Below, in pieces: positions 8,195-15,354 of a DNA stretch of 20,906 nucleotides. The notes beneath the pieces are model-generated. The model was not told where the DNA came from and did no database searches. It saw only the letters and a list, made by a program, of their open reading frames with translations. The first letter of the stretch is position 1, and every line of letters begins with the position of its first letter. Made by a program: the position numbers and the translations under genes. Source of the DNA: JBFLYC01 sp040756735 (GTDB lineage: Bacteria > Bacillota > DSM-16504 > Desulfitibacterales > Desulfitibacteraceae); NCBI GenBank assembly GCA_040756735.1, contig JBFLYC010000042.1, forward strand, positions 1-20,906, read 5' to 3'.

Positions 8195-8335
8195 GGTTGT
8201 CGGATCAGCTGTAGCGAGCAGCTGATCCAAATCTATTTAGACACTGCAAACGAGCGTTTTTAAGGCTTATTGATACTTTCCGGCCACAATCTTTAGAACT
8301 TAGGTGATGAAGTTAGGACAATTATCCGGAAACTG
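8152..8335 (-). ncRNA. Structured conserved repeat element, copy A (riboswitch-like leader candidate)
   Basis: About 184 bases here align almost end to end with 15168-15346, far beyond what chance or coding would give; no open frame explains it. On the minus strand the conserved parts are, in order: CAGTTT and GGATAATTG; TAAAGATT; CGGAA and GTATC; AAAACGCTCG; GTGTC and AAATAGA; a perfect ten-base hairpin GGATCAGCTG/CAGCTGATCC with a seven-base loop (8228-8202); GACAACCGG; TGAAAAA; TTCGCGG and a G-run. TTTCCGG (8332-8326) pairs with CCGGAAA (8283-8277); in the other copy the C-G pairs become U-G, so pairing is kept. The element lies between racemases 1 and 2 and ends in a terminator. Alternatives are a small mobile element or an RNA-processing site. 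Confidence 0.6.
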
Positions 8336-8348
8336 CCTTTGTTCAGTT

Positions 8349-9059
8349 TTAACTAGTGCGTACAATTTTTTCATCTGGGCTTGGATATGCCTTTTTGCTT
8401 TGACTAGTTTTTATTGCTATTAAATCTTCGCATAATTTTAATGCAGCTACTCCAGGTTCTATAACAGGAATACCCAAAACCTGGGATAATCTTTCTCTTA
8501 TACCCAACATGCCGCCGCAGCCCAAGATCAAAACATCAGCATTATCATTTTCAACTGCAAATTTAGAAACCTTTAAGGCCATTTCTTCAAATTTTCCTAT
8601 ATCGCTTAATTCCAGCACATCAGTCTCAATATCCCTTATTGAAGCACATTTTTCGTAAAGCCCATACATCTTTAAGAGGTCTTCAGTTGTGCCAATACCT
8701 CTTTTAGTTGTTGTTATTATCGAAAATCTTCTGCCAAGCAAAATAGCAAGATTCACGGAAGCCTCCATTAGCCCTACTACTGGAATACTTAGTTTTTCTT
8801 TGGCGGCTCTTACCGCAGGGTCATTAAAACAGTAACTTATGACCCCGTCGCAATTTTCTTCTTGCGCCTTTTCAGCTTCTTTAAGTGTAGGAAGTTCTGA
8901 CCAAATCTCATCATATTCTTGTTCTATTACTTCTGCACCACTATCTAAATTTTTAATCTCTATTAACGTATCACTATCTTTATAGGTTTCATATAATTGG
9001 CGAATAGATTCATTCCACAAAGAGGTCGCTACCGGCACTATTACCTTTATTTTTTTCAT
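8349..9059 (-). CDS. Asp/Glu/hydantoin racemase family protein (racemase 1)
   Basis: The 236-residue protein keeps both candidate catalytic cysteines, C77 in ISYCFNDPAVRAAKE and C181 in ILGCGGM. The second motif is GCGGM rather than GCTGM, and the glycine-proline of the usual GPAEAS segment is GLMEAS. These changes near the active site suggest a different substrate from racemases 2 and 3. ATG at 9059 follows the stop of the NicX-like gene by only three bases, with GGTG inside that gene's end serving as ribosome site, so the two are almost certainly co-translated. A structured repeat with a terminator follows the gene. The pairing of a NicX-like gene with a racemase is repeated at 2209-3255 and 1379-2137. 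Confidence 0.86.
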   Translation of the reverse strand: MKKIKVIVPVATSLWNESIRQLYETYKDSDTLIEIKNLDSGAEVIEQEYDEIWSELPTLKEAEKAQEENCDGVISYCFNDPAVRAAKEKLSIPVVGLMEASVNLAILLGRRFSIITTTKRGIGTTEDLLKMYGLYEKCASIRDIETDVLELSDIGKFEEMALKVSKFAVENDNADVLILGCGGMLGIRERLSQVLGIPVIEPGVAALKLCEDLIAIKTSQSKKAYPSPDEKIVRTS

Positions 9060-9062
9060 GTT

Positions 9063-10106
9063 CTATGCACCGACCTTTCTCGCCAACTCAATTAATTCCG
9101 GATGGACAACTTTACTATTATCTAAAATCTTCACATCATCAAGCCATACTGTAGAATTTAAACAGATTCCATCGCAGTGGGATTTTGCCTTTATTCCATC
9201 TGGCGGAGCATCTATTGGACTTAAATACCCAAGACCCCATTCTGTAGAACCCCATACTCTTTCATCTTCCAAGACATTTCCGGTAAGTTTTGCGCCAGGA
9301 TTAAACCCGTAGCATATATGAGCTAACCTAAACATATTTGGATCATCAAAGCTTTCCAGCCATGACTTGAACTCAACAGCCTGTTCTCCACCTTTTATAT
9401 CGACCACTCGTCCTTTTTCCACCTTCAGCACAACGGGTTGCTTCAAGTGGCCACATGGCGGCGTCAGAGTGCCGTCAAATACAAGAGTCCCGTTTATGGT
9501 CTCAAACCTCGGTATCCAGCATATTTGACCTGCCAGCATATGCATACCAGGTTCAGAAGCATCGCCATCATCACAAGTAAATTTATATTTAGGCTCATTA
9601 TAAAATTCCAAATCTGTTCCTGCCGATGTTGTAATTTTTATGCGCTTTGCTTTTGCCGTTAGATCAATAGCTTTATGCAGGAATTCTGAGAGCAATAACC
9701 TATCTACTCTCCCTATAACCCTGACCATCATATCTACATTCATGCCTACAAGGCAAATGTACCTCAACTTCTTGTTTTTTTCCATTGCAATTTCAAAGGG
9801 AGTTGAATAAAGCAGCCATTGATTATTAAACTCTACCCAAGCATCTGCTTCGCAAAGAACTGCCGTAAGTGCTTCTACAGGCAGCATTGGGTCAGCAGCT
9901 TTACCTACACCTCTCGGGGAAGCAAGCCATATAACCATTGGTTTCGCATCCAGTGCAAAAGCCGCTGCTGCAGCTGCATTAACCACACGCTCATCAGATT
10001 CTGTATCTGCAGTTATAACAATAGTTTCACCGGGTTTTAATTTAAACATATCTTTCATCAAAATATTTGCAGATTTAGCAAGTTCGTACTCATAAAGTTT
10101 TGTCAT
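9063..10106 (-). CDS. NicX-like / M29-fold metal-dependent enzyme (copy 1)
   Basis: This 347-residue protein is colinear with the product of 2209-3255. Candidate metal ligands are H263 in LAHICYGFNPGAK, then H310 and D312 in KSHCDGIC, a His-His-Asp arrangement like that I recall for NicX/Hpo dihydroxypyridine dioxygenases. The M29 glutamate is Q194. E289 in GSTEWGLGY is also conserved between the two copies. The protein is often annotated simply as aminopeptidase, but the replaced ligands argue against ordinary M29 peptidase chemistry. The ATG overlaps the stop of the DUF917 gene by four bases (ATGA), and GGAGG lies seven bases before it, so translational coupling is likely. The reaction is unknown; context suggests the same small nitrogen compound as its neighbours. 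Confidence 0.75.
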   Translation of the reverse strand: MTKLYEYELAKSANILMKDMFKLKPGETIVITADTESDERVVNAAAAAAFALDAKPMVIWLASPRGVGKAADPMLPVEALTAVLCEADAWVEFNNQWLLYSTPFEIAMEKNKKLRYICLVGMNVDMMVRVIGRVDRLLLSEFLHKAIDLTAKAKRIKITTSAGTDLEFYNEPKYKFTCDDGDASEPGMHMLAGQICWIPRFETINGTLVFDGTLTPPCGHLKQPVVLKVEKGRVVDIKGGEQAVEFKSWLESFDDPNMFRLAHICYGFNPGAKLTGNVLEDERVWGSTEWGLGYLSPIDAPPDGIKAKSHCDGICLNSTVWLDDVKILDNSKVVHPELIELARKVGA

Positions 10107-11221
10107 ATCAAACCCTCCAAAAACTTTTTTTCAATTGGCATATAATCCACATCAAATCCAAAAAACCGTGGATTTAATATGGATAAACCTTTTTCTGTTC
10201 TCCATATTTCAGGAGCTTTAAATCCCAGTACAGAAACATTCATGTCTTTTTTGCAATAAGGATTCGTTACAGGATAACCGTTAGCCGTTTCAACAACACA
10301 AATCAAGTCTGGTGCAGTTACAAATACTTCTTCATCAAGCCAGCATATGATATTTTCATTTTTGAACCAAATTCTCATCGAATGCCCTCTATATTTCTCA
10401 ACACCTTCGATTTCTATTGTCCCATATGTAAACCCCCCCTCTATTTTCCATTCCGTATCCTTTTTCACCTTACCGTCAAACAGGTGAAAACCATCTCCCG
10501 CAGCAATAATCTCATTTATTGGATTTTTTCCCTTATCTAAGGCTGTTCTCTGGGCTTTGCCCACTTCCCTTGCATAAGAAAGGGCGTTTGGTATTACAGA
10601 CTTTTTTAAATCCTTTCCCATGCATGGATGGTCCGTCATTCCTATCATTCCGCCACTCACAGTAGCAAGAGCTCTTACAAGGTCCTCAGCCCTGAAATCA
10701 TCAGCAACCTTTTGAAATACTGCAACATCACCAATTTTATTAGCTACTGCAAGGGAATATATGGGTATTCCCGCAACATAGAAAGTTGAAAACTGCAGAT
10801 CTGGCACTGCTCTGCCTGCTCCATCTGCATCAACTATAAACTTTTTTAGCCTTGCTCCAGTGGACATAGCTACAGCTGTATTCATACCACCATATTCAAT
10901 CGATACAACCCCTGATATTTCCATGCCCAGATGTCTTTCTAGAGCTTGAACAGCTAAAACTGTTTCAAGTTGTCCAATTTTTTTATATTTGACAAAACTA
11001 TCATCTTCTTTTTGTGGCCCTATAGCACCGCAGAAATAAGGACTTGTAAACACAGCGTCATCGTCAATTTCGTCTAATGAAACAAGCCTGTATTCAAGGC
11101 TACTTTTAAAATCCTCTTCGACAAGCTTCAACCCTTTTTGAAGGTCCCCACCTCCTCCCGTACTCAATATTGTACATCCGACTAAGATATCTCTAATATC
11201 TTCAAATGTTAACTTTTCCAT
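10103..11221 (-). CDS. DUF917 (S-methyl-thiohydantoin desulfurase-type) protein, copy 1
   Basis: The 372-residue product has the family hallmarks: C16-T-I-L followed by TGGGG at residues 21-25, FCGAIGPQ near residue 63, DDFRAEDLVRALA in the middle, RIWFKNENIICW and VTAPDLICVV toward the end, then VTNP. It is a full-length paralogue of the protein at 6164-7270. The ATG is preceded by GAGGTGAGTAA. It comes 18 bases after the second transporter ATPase and overlaps the next gene by four bases, so it is part of the transporter operon. That order, importer then DUF917 enzyme, suggests it acts on the imported compound early in the pathway. As I recall, the family is linked to thiohydantoin-type substrates. 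Confidence 0.88.
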   Translation of the reverse strand: MEKLTFEDIRDILVGCTILSTGGGGDLQKGLKLVEEDFKSSLEYRLVSLDEIDDDAVFTSPYFCGAIGPQKEDDSFVKYKKIGQLETVLAVQALERHLGMEISGVVSIEYGGMNTAVAMSTGARLKKFIVDADGAGRAVPDLQFSTFYVAGIPIYSLAVANKIGDVAVFQKVADDFRAEDLVRALATVSGGMIGMTDHPCMGKDLKKSVIPNALSYAREVGKAQRTALDKGKNPINEIIAAGDGFHLFDGKVKKDTEWKIEGGFTYGTIEIEGVEKYRGHSMRIWFKNENIICWLDEEVFVTAPDLICVVETANGYPVTNPYCKKDMNVSVLGFKAPEIWRTEKGLSILNPRFFGFDVDYMPIEKKFLEGLI

Positions 11222-11239
11222 TTACTCACCTCATAATTA

Positions 11240-12211
11240 TTATTTTTCTATTAAAAAGCACGCGGCTTCATGGTCATCATCAATCATAACCATAGGAGGT
11301 TCTTTCTCTTTGCATATTTCCGTTGCTACCGGGCATCTTGTATGAAAACGACATCCCGCTGGCGGATTAATAGCACTCGGTACATTTCCCTCTAATGTCA
11401 TAATTGAGTCTATTCCTTCTTTTTCCGGGTCGGGAATAGCCATAAACAAAGCCTTAGTATAAGGATGAGCAGGATTTGAAAAAATCTTATCAGCCGGGCC
11501 GTATTCAATAATCTTTCCTAAATACATAACTGCTATTTTATCTGCCATATAATTTACTACACTCAGATCATGGGATATCAAAATATATGTAAGTTTCATT
11601 TTTTCCTTAAGGTCTTTTAACAACATCAGTACCTGAGCCTGCGAAAGCACATCAATTGCCGATGTGGGTTCATCCAAAACTACAAGTTTCGGCCTTAAGG
11701 CTAAAGCCCGCGCAATGGCTATCCTCTGCCTTTCCCCGCCGCTGAATTCATGCGGATATTTATATACCCCTTCTTTTGGAAGGCCGACTAATTCCAACAG
11801 TTCTTCAACTTTTGCAACTAACTCTCCAGTACTTAATTTCATATGAACGCTCAAAGGTTCTCCTATTATATCCCTAATAAGAAGTCTGGGATTCAAGGAC
11901 CAAAAAGGATCCTGAAATACAATCTGTATGTATTTTCGTGTTCCTCTCAATTCTCTTGGCTTCATATTATATATATCTTTTCCATCAAATATAACCTGCC
12001 CTGATGTCGGTTTTTCTAAATTTAAAACAACGTTTACCAGCGTTGTCTTCCCACATCCAGATTCTCCAACAAGGCCCAATACTTCTCCCTGCTCTATCTT
12101 TAAAGAGACACCGTCAACAGCTTTTACCCAGGAAACAGGTTTTGAAAAAAATCCTGCTTTTACAGGAAAGTATTTCTTCAGTTTTTTTACTTCTAAAAGC
12201 GGCTCCCCCAT
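11240..12211 (-). CDS. dppF: Dpp/Opp-type ABC transporter ATP-binding protein (DppF-like)
   Basis: The 323-residue ATPase has a complete set of motifs: Walker A GESGCGKTT (K55), Q-loop Q100, signature SGGERQR (157-163), Walker B VVLDEP (D180, E181) and H-loop H214 in LISHDLSVV. After residue 230 follows the peptide-transporter C-terminal extension with four cysteines in the pattern CRFHTRCPVATEIC and AACF, as in family members that may carry an iron-sulfur cluster. A frame opens at a TTG overlapping the previous stop, but GGAG lies eight bases before ATG at 12211, which I take as the start. It energises import with the permeases encoded at 13201-15127, paired with the DppD-like ATPase. Confidence 0.93.
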   Translation of the reverse strand: MGEPLLEVKKLKKYFPVKAGFFSKPVSWVKAVDGVSLKIEQGEVLGLVGESGCGKTTLVNVVLNLEKPTSGQVIFDGKDIYNMKPRELRGTRKYIQIVFQDPFWSLNPRLLIRDIIGEPLSVHMKLSTGELVAKVEELLELVGLPKEGVYKYPHEFSGGERQRIAIARALALRPKLVVLDEPTSAIDVLSQAQVLMLLKDLKEKMKLTYILISHDLSVVNYMADKIAVMYLGKIIEYGPADKIFSNPAHPYTKALFMAIPDPEKEGIDSIMTLEGNVPSAINPPAGCRFHTRCPVATEICKEKEPPMVMIDDDHEAACFLIEK

Positions 12212-12225
12212 ATGTCGCACTCCTT

Positions 12226-13188
12226 TCAATTCGCCTTATAACACGCTACACAGTGAGTTCCTTCTATGTTTTTTAGAACTGGAATGCTGTTGCGGCATAT
12301 CTCCTCTCTCTTTAAACATCTTTCAAAATACAGGCAACCATCACTGCCCTGCAATTTTTCACCTTCAACCAAAATCCTGCTTATATCTATTTTTTCTTCT
12401 TTATTCTTAGGTATAGCCTTCAACAATGTTAGTGTATAAGGATGTTTCGGATTTTTAAATACCTCCCCAACTGTACCCATCTCTACAATTCTACCTTTAT
12501 AAAAGATCCCTGCTCTATTACATATTGCAGATACTAGTCCAAGGTTGTTTGCTATAAAAAGCACGGTAACTTTCAGCTCTTCCTTTAATTCATCAATAAG
12601 TTTAAGGATGCCAGCTTGTATGGTTACATCCAGATTCCTTGTAGGTTCATCAGCTATCAAAAATTCTGCGCCGCACGAAAGCGCAATTGCTATAATTATT
12701 CTCTGCCTCTGCCCACCACTGAGCTCATGAGGATATTTTTTTAATATGTTTTTTGCATCCGGTAATTTTACAAGTTCAATCATATGTAGTACCTTTTTTT
12801 CCGCTTCTTTGCGGCTAACTTTCTCGTTATTGCAGATTACCCTTATTATCTGCTCCCCTACTGTAAACACCGGGTTTAACGATGACATAGGATCCTGAAA
12901 AATCATTGATATCTTTTTTCCTCGGATACTTATCATTTCTTCCTGCTTCTTTTTGAGCAGATTCTCGTTTTGAAAAATTATTTCCCCTGATTCTATAACT
13001 CCGGGAGGTATAGGCAATAAACCAAGTATAGTAAGGGCCAACACACTTTTGCCCGAACCGCTCTCCCCAACAAGCCCGAAGGTCTCTCCTTTATAAATGT
13101 CAAGCATTTCGAGGTCAAGGGCTTTTTTAATTCCTCCAAAATTTCTAAAATTCACTTTTAAATTTTTTACAGTGAAGTAACTATCCAT
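12226..13188 (-). CDS. dppD: Dpp/Opp-type ABC transporter ATP-binding protein (DppD-like) with altered H-loop
   Basis: The 320-residue ATPase has Walker A GESGSGKS (K47), Q98, signature LSGGQRQR and Walker B IADEP (D180, E181). The switch region normally reading THDLG reads ANNLG, so the H-loop histidine is N214. That histidine helps ATP hydrolysis in ABC ATPases; its loss suggests one weak or inactive nucleotide site in the DppD/DppF pair. The C-terminal cysteine cluster (DGCLYFERC, EEIC, HCVAC) is present. A GTG at 13197 could start the frame, but GAGGAG fits the ATG at 13188. The stop overlaps the longest possible reading of dppF, so the genes are tightly packed. Confidence 0.92.
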   Translation of the reverse strand: MDSYFTVKNLKVNFRNFGGIKKALDLEMLDIYKGETFGLVGESGSGKSVLALTILGLLPIPPGVIESGEIIFQNENLLKKKQEEMISIRGKKISMIFQDPMSSLNPVFTVGEQIIRVICNNEKVSRKEAEKKVLHMIELVKLPDAKNILKKYPHELSGGQRQRIIIAIALSCGAEFLIADEPTRNLDVTIQAGILKLIDELKEELKVTVLFIANNLGLVSAICNRAGIFYKGRIVEMGTVGEVFKNPKHPYTLTLLKAIPKNKEEKIDISRILVEGEKLQGSDGCLYFERCLKREEICRNSIPVLKNIEGTHCVACYKAN

Positions 13189-13200
13189 AAAATTCACTCC

Positions 13201-14094
13201 TCAATACTTCCTGGTTTTAGGATCTAATACTTCTCTTAGCCCGTCTCCTATTAGATTAAATACTAAAACAGTAATAAATATAGCAATACCGGGGAAAAAG
13301 CTGTACCACCATGCGTTTAAAAAATAGCTTCGACTTGTACTCACCATTAAACCCCATTCGGGGGTTGGGGGCTGAGCGCCCAATCCCAAAAAACTCAATG
13401 CAGCCGCCGTCAATATGACTCCACCCAGATCCATTGAAGCCTGAACTATTACCGGTGCTATACAGTTAGGTAAGATGTGTTGGAATATACTTCTAATGTG
13501 GGGTGTCCCTATAGCTTTTGCTGCCCTTACAAATTGACGCTCTCTTATAGATACTGCCTGCCCTCTTACAATTCTCGTATACCAAGGCCACCAAGAAATA
13601 GCTATTGCCAGCATTGCATTTTGAAGGTTCGGCCCTAAAAATGCCGCTATTGCTATTGCAAGCAAAAGCGGAGGGAAACTCAAAAAAATGTCTGTTATTC
13701 TCATAATAATTTCATCTACATAGCCCCCCGTAGCTCCCGCTATAGCTCCCAACGGAATTCCTATTAATAGGGCTAAACCAACAGCTATCAAGGCTGTCTG
13801 AAGTGAAATTCTCGTTCCATATAGTACACGACTAAAAATATCTCTGCCAAGTTCATCTGTTCCAAAGAAGTATTTAGTCGAAGGCGGCAAAAGTTTATCT
13901 TGTGGATTTAACACACCGGTTGCATGGGAAGGATAAGGAACTATATACGGAGCAAAAATAGCAATGATTATCAGCAATAAAATAGTAATCATGGCTAACC
14001 TTGTTAGTTTATTTCTATTTAAGAGGTATAAGGATAATTTAGTTTCCATCAATCGCGGTTTTAATACTTCTGGTACAAAACTTGCTTTTTGCAT
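13201..14094 (-). CDS. dppC: Dpp/Opp-type ABC transporter permease (DppC-like)
   Basis: The 297-residue membrane protein has an N-terminal cytoplasmic stretch, a first membrane helix near residues 33-52 and a periplasm-type segment with FFGTDELGRDIFSRVLYGTRISL, typical of DppC/OppC. The EAA loop that contacts the ATPases reads VRAAKAIGTPHIRSIFQHILPN. The C-terminal GDGLREVLDPKTR motif is also characteristic. A longer frame begins at GTG 14121 within the end of dppB, but AAAGGTGG stands at good spacing before ATG 14094, giving a 13-base gap to the dppB stop. It forms the membrane channel with DppB. The transported compound is likely a peptide or other small amide; nickel-type systems share the same folds. 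Confidence 0.93.
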   Translation of the reverse strand: MQKASFVPEVLKPRLMETKLSLYLLNRNKLTRLAMITILLLIIIAIFAPYIVPYPSHATGVLNPQDKLLPPSTKYFFGTDELGRDIFSRVLYGTRISLQTALIAVGLALLIGIPLGAIAGATGGYVDEIIMRITDIFLSFPPLLLAIAIAAFLGPNLQNAMLAIAISWWPWYTRIVRGQAVSIRERQFVRAAKAIGTPHIRSIFQHILPNCIAPVIVQASMDLGGVILTAAALSFLGLGAQPPTPEWGLMVSTSRSYFLNAWWYSFFPGIAIFITVLVFNLIGDGLREVLDPKTRKY

Positions 14095-14107
14095 ATATAC
14101 CACCTTT

Positions 14108-15127
14108 CTATATCCGAACACGCGGGTCGAAGGCTATTATAACATCAGCAATCAAGTTTAAAATGACATAGGAACAAGCTGAAAATATCGCAACTCCCAT
14201 TATCGCCGGGTAGTCTAAACATATAACAGCAGTAGCCACATAGTTTCCTATTCCAGGCCAACTAAAAATAGACTCCACCAAAAAAGTGTTTACTAAGGTA
14301 TAACCTATTGAAAGGGTTACTACAGTTACCGTAGGACCTAAAGAATTTTTAAGGGCATAAGACCATAAAACCATTCGTTCCGGCAATCCATATGCCCTAG
14401 CTGCTCTTATATACTCTTCGTTTAAAATTTCTAAAAGGGCTGAGCGGGTCATTCTTGCCACAAGGCCTATTGGATACAGTGCTATGGTTATACCAGGAAG
14501 AATAAGGTGAAGTATTGCGTCTTTAAAAATAAAAAAATTACCTGTAATCAAACTGTCAAAAGTTATAAACCCTGTGATTTTAGGTATGTCGTACATAAGT
14601 CTTACATTCATGCTCAATTGATCTCCCATGGGAAGTAGTCCAAGCCATCTGTAAAAAATAAGTTGTAAAAAAATACCCGCCCAGAAAGTTGGGAGAGATA
14701 CTGCACCCACAGAGAAAAACCTGCATATGTGATCTATCAACCGGTCCTTTCTCTTTGCCGAAATAACCCCAAGGGGAAGGCCAATAAAAACCGCTGCTAT
14801 TGTTGAAATAAGCACAAGTTCTAAAGTAGCAGGTATATATGCTTTTAATTCATTCATTACCGGTTGGTGAGTTTTTAAAGAATAACCCAAATTTCCTTTA
14901 ACCAAATTCTGTAAATATCTTCCAAACTGAACATAAAGAGGTTTATCAAGTCCTAATTCTACCCGAGCTGCTTTTATCTGTTCCGCTGTCGCCCTTTGCC
15001 CGACCCATTGGGCAGCAGGATCTGACGGCATAATTCTGGTTATAAAAAAAGTAATAACTACAACCCCAAACAAAACTACAATTCCAAGTAACAATCTTCT
15101 GATGATGAAAGCCTTCAAGTACTTCAT
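14108..15127 (-). CDS. dppB: Dpp/Opp-type ABC transporter permease (DppB-like)
   Basis: The 339-residue permease begins MKYLKAFIIRRLLLGIVVLFGVVVITFF, the usual first helix of DppB/OppB, followed by RIMPSDPA and LGLDKPLYVQFGRYL. Six or so membrane segments and the EAA loop YIRAARAYGLPERMVLWSYALKN follow, and the protein ends in AFDPRVR. All are standard for the family, including length. AAGGGG lies only a base or two before ATG 15127; the TTG three codons inside sits at a better distance, so the true start could be there. A terminator hairpin ends only about 16 bases upstream, at the end of structured element B, so permease expression may be controlled separately from that of the binding protein. 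Confidence 0.93.
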   Translation of the reverse strand: MKYLKAFIIRRLLLGIVVLFGVVVITFFITRIMPSDPAAQWVGQRATAEQIKAARVELGLDKPLYVQFGRYLQNLVKGNLGYSLKTHQPVMNELKAYIPATLELVLISTIAAVFIGLPLGVISAKRKDRLIDHICRFFSVGAVSLPTFWAGIFLQLIFYRWLGLLPMGDQLSMNVRLMYDIPKITGFITFDSLITGNFFIFKDAILHLILPGITIALYPIGLVARMTRSALLEILNEEYIRAARAYGLPERMVLWSYALKNSLGPTVTVVTLSIGYTLVNTFLVESIFSWPGIGNYVATAVICLDYPAIMGVAIFSACSYVILNLIADVIIAFDPRVRI

Positions 15128-15142
15128 CCCCTTGATATTTTT

Positions 15143-15172
15143 TTAGAAAGAAAGGGCTAGAGAAACTAGCCC
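15143..15172 (-). terminator. Terminator of structured leader element B, ahead of dppB
   Basis: On the minus strand, GGGCTAG (15172-15166) pairs with CTAGCCC (15160-15154) around a five-base loop, followed by CTTTCTTTCT-like pyrimidines and more T. This is a compact intrinsic terminator placed between the binding-protein gene and the permease genes. It would make the binding protein more abundant than the membrane parts, a usual arrangement in such operons. Confidence 0.65.
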
Positions 15173-15346
15173 CCTCCCCCCGCGAAGTAATTAAGGTACT
15201 TTTTCAGCACCGGTTGTCGGATCAGCTGTAGCGAACAGCTGATCCACGTCTATTTTGACACGGCAACCGAGCGTTTTTTAAAGATACATTCCGACCAAAA
15301 TCTTTAAAACTCAAGTTGTCAATTTGGAACAATTATCCAAAAACTG
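15168..15346 (-). ncRNA. Structured conserved repeat element, copy B (riboswitch-like leader candidate)
   Basis: These 179 bases are the second copy of the element at 8152-8335. The hairpin GGATCAGCTG/CAGCTGATCC (15245-15219) is unchanged except for one loop base. The stem CGGTTG/CAACCG that encloses it is perfect here, whereas copy A has one mismatch in it but a better outer stem. The conserved block stops at the G-run, and the terminator that follows differs completely in sequence from that of copy A. A conserved fold joined to a variable terminator just before a gene is the typical build of a regulatory RNA. It lies between the binding-protein stop and dppB. A mobile or processing element is the main alternative. 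Confidence 0.6.
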
Positions 15347-15354
15347 CATAACTA

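Noticed and set aside
8016..8348. T-box leader in the gap before racemase 2
   Set aside because: The conserved T-box antiterminator sequence is absent; the conserved element has a different fold and is shared with the dppB leader.
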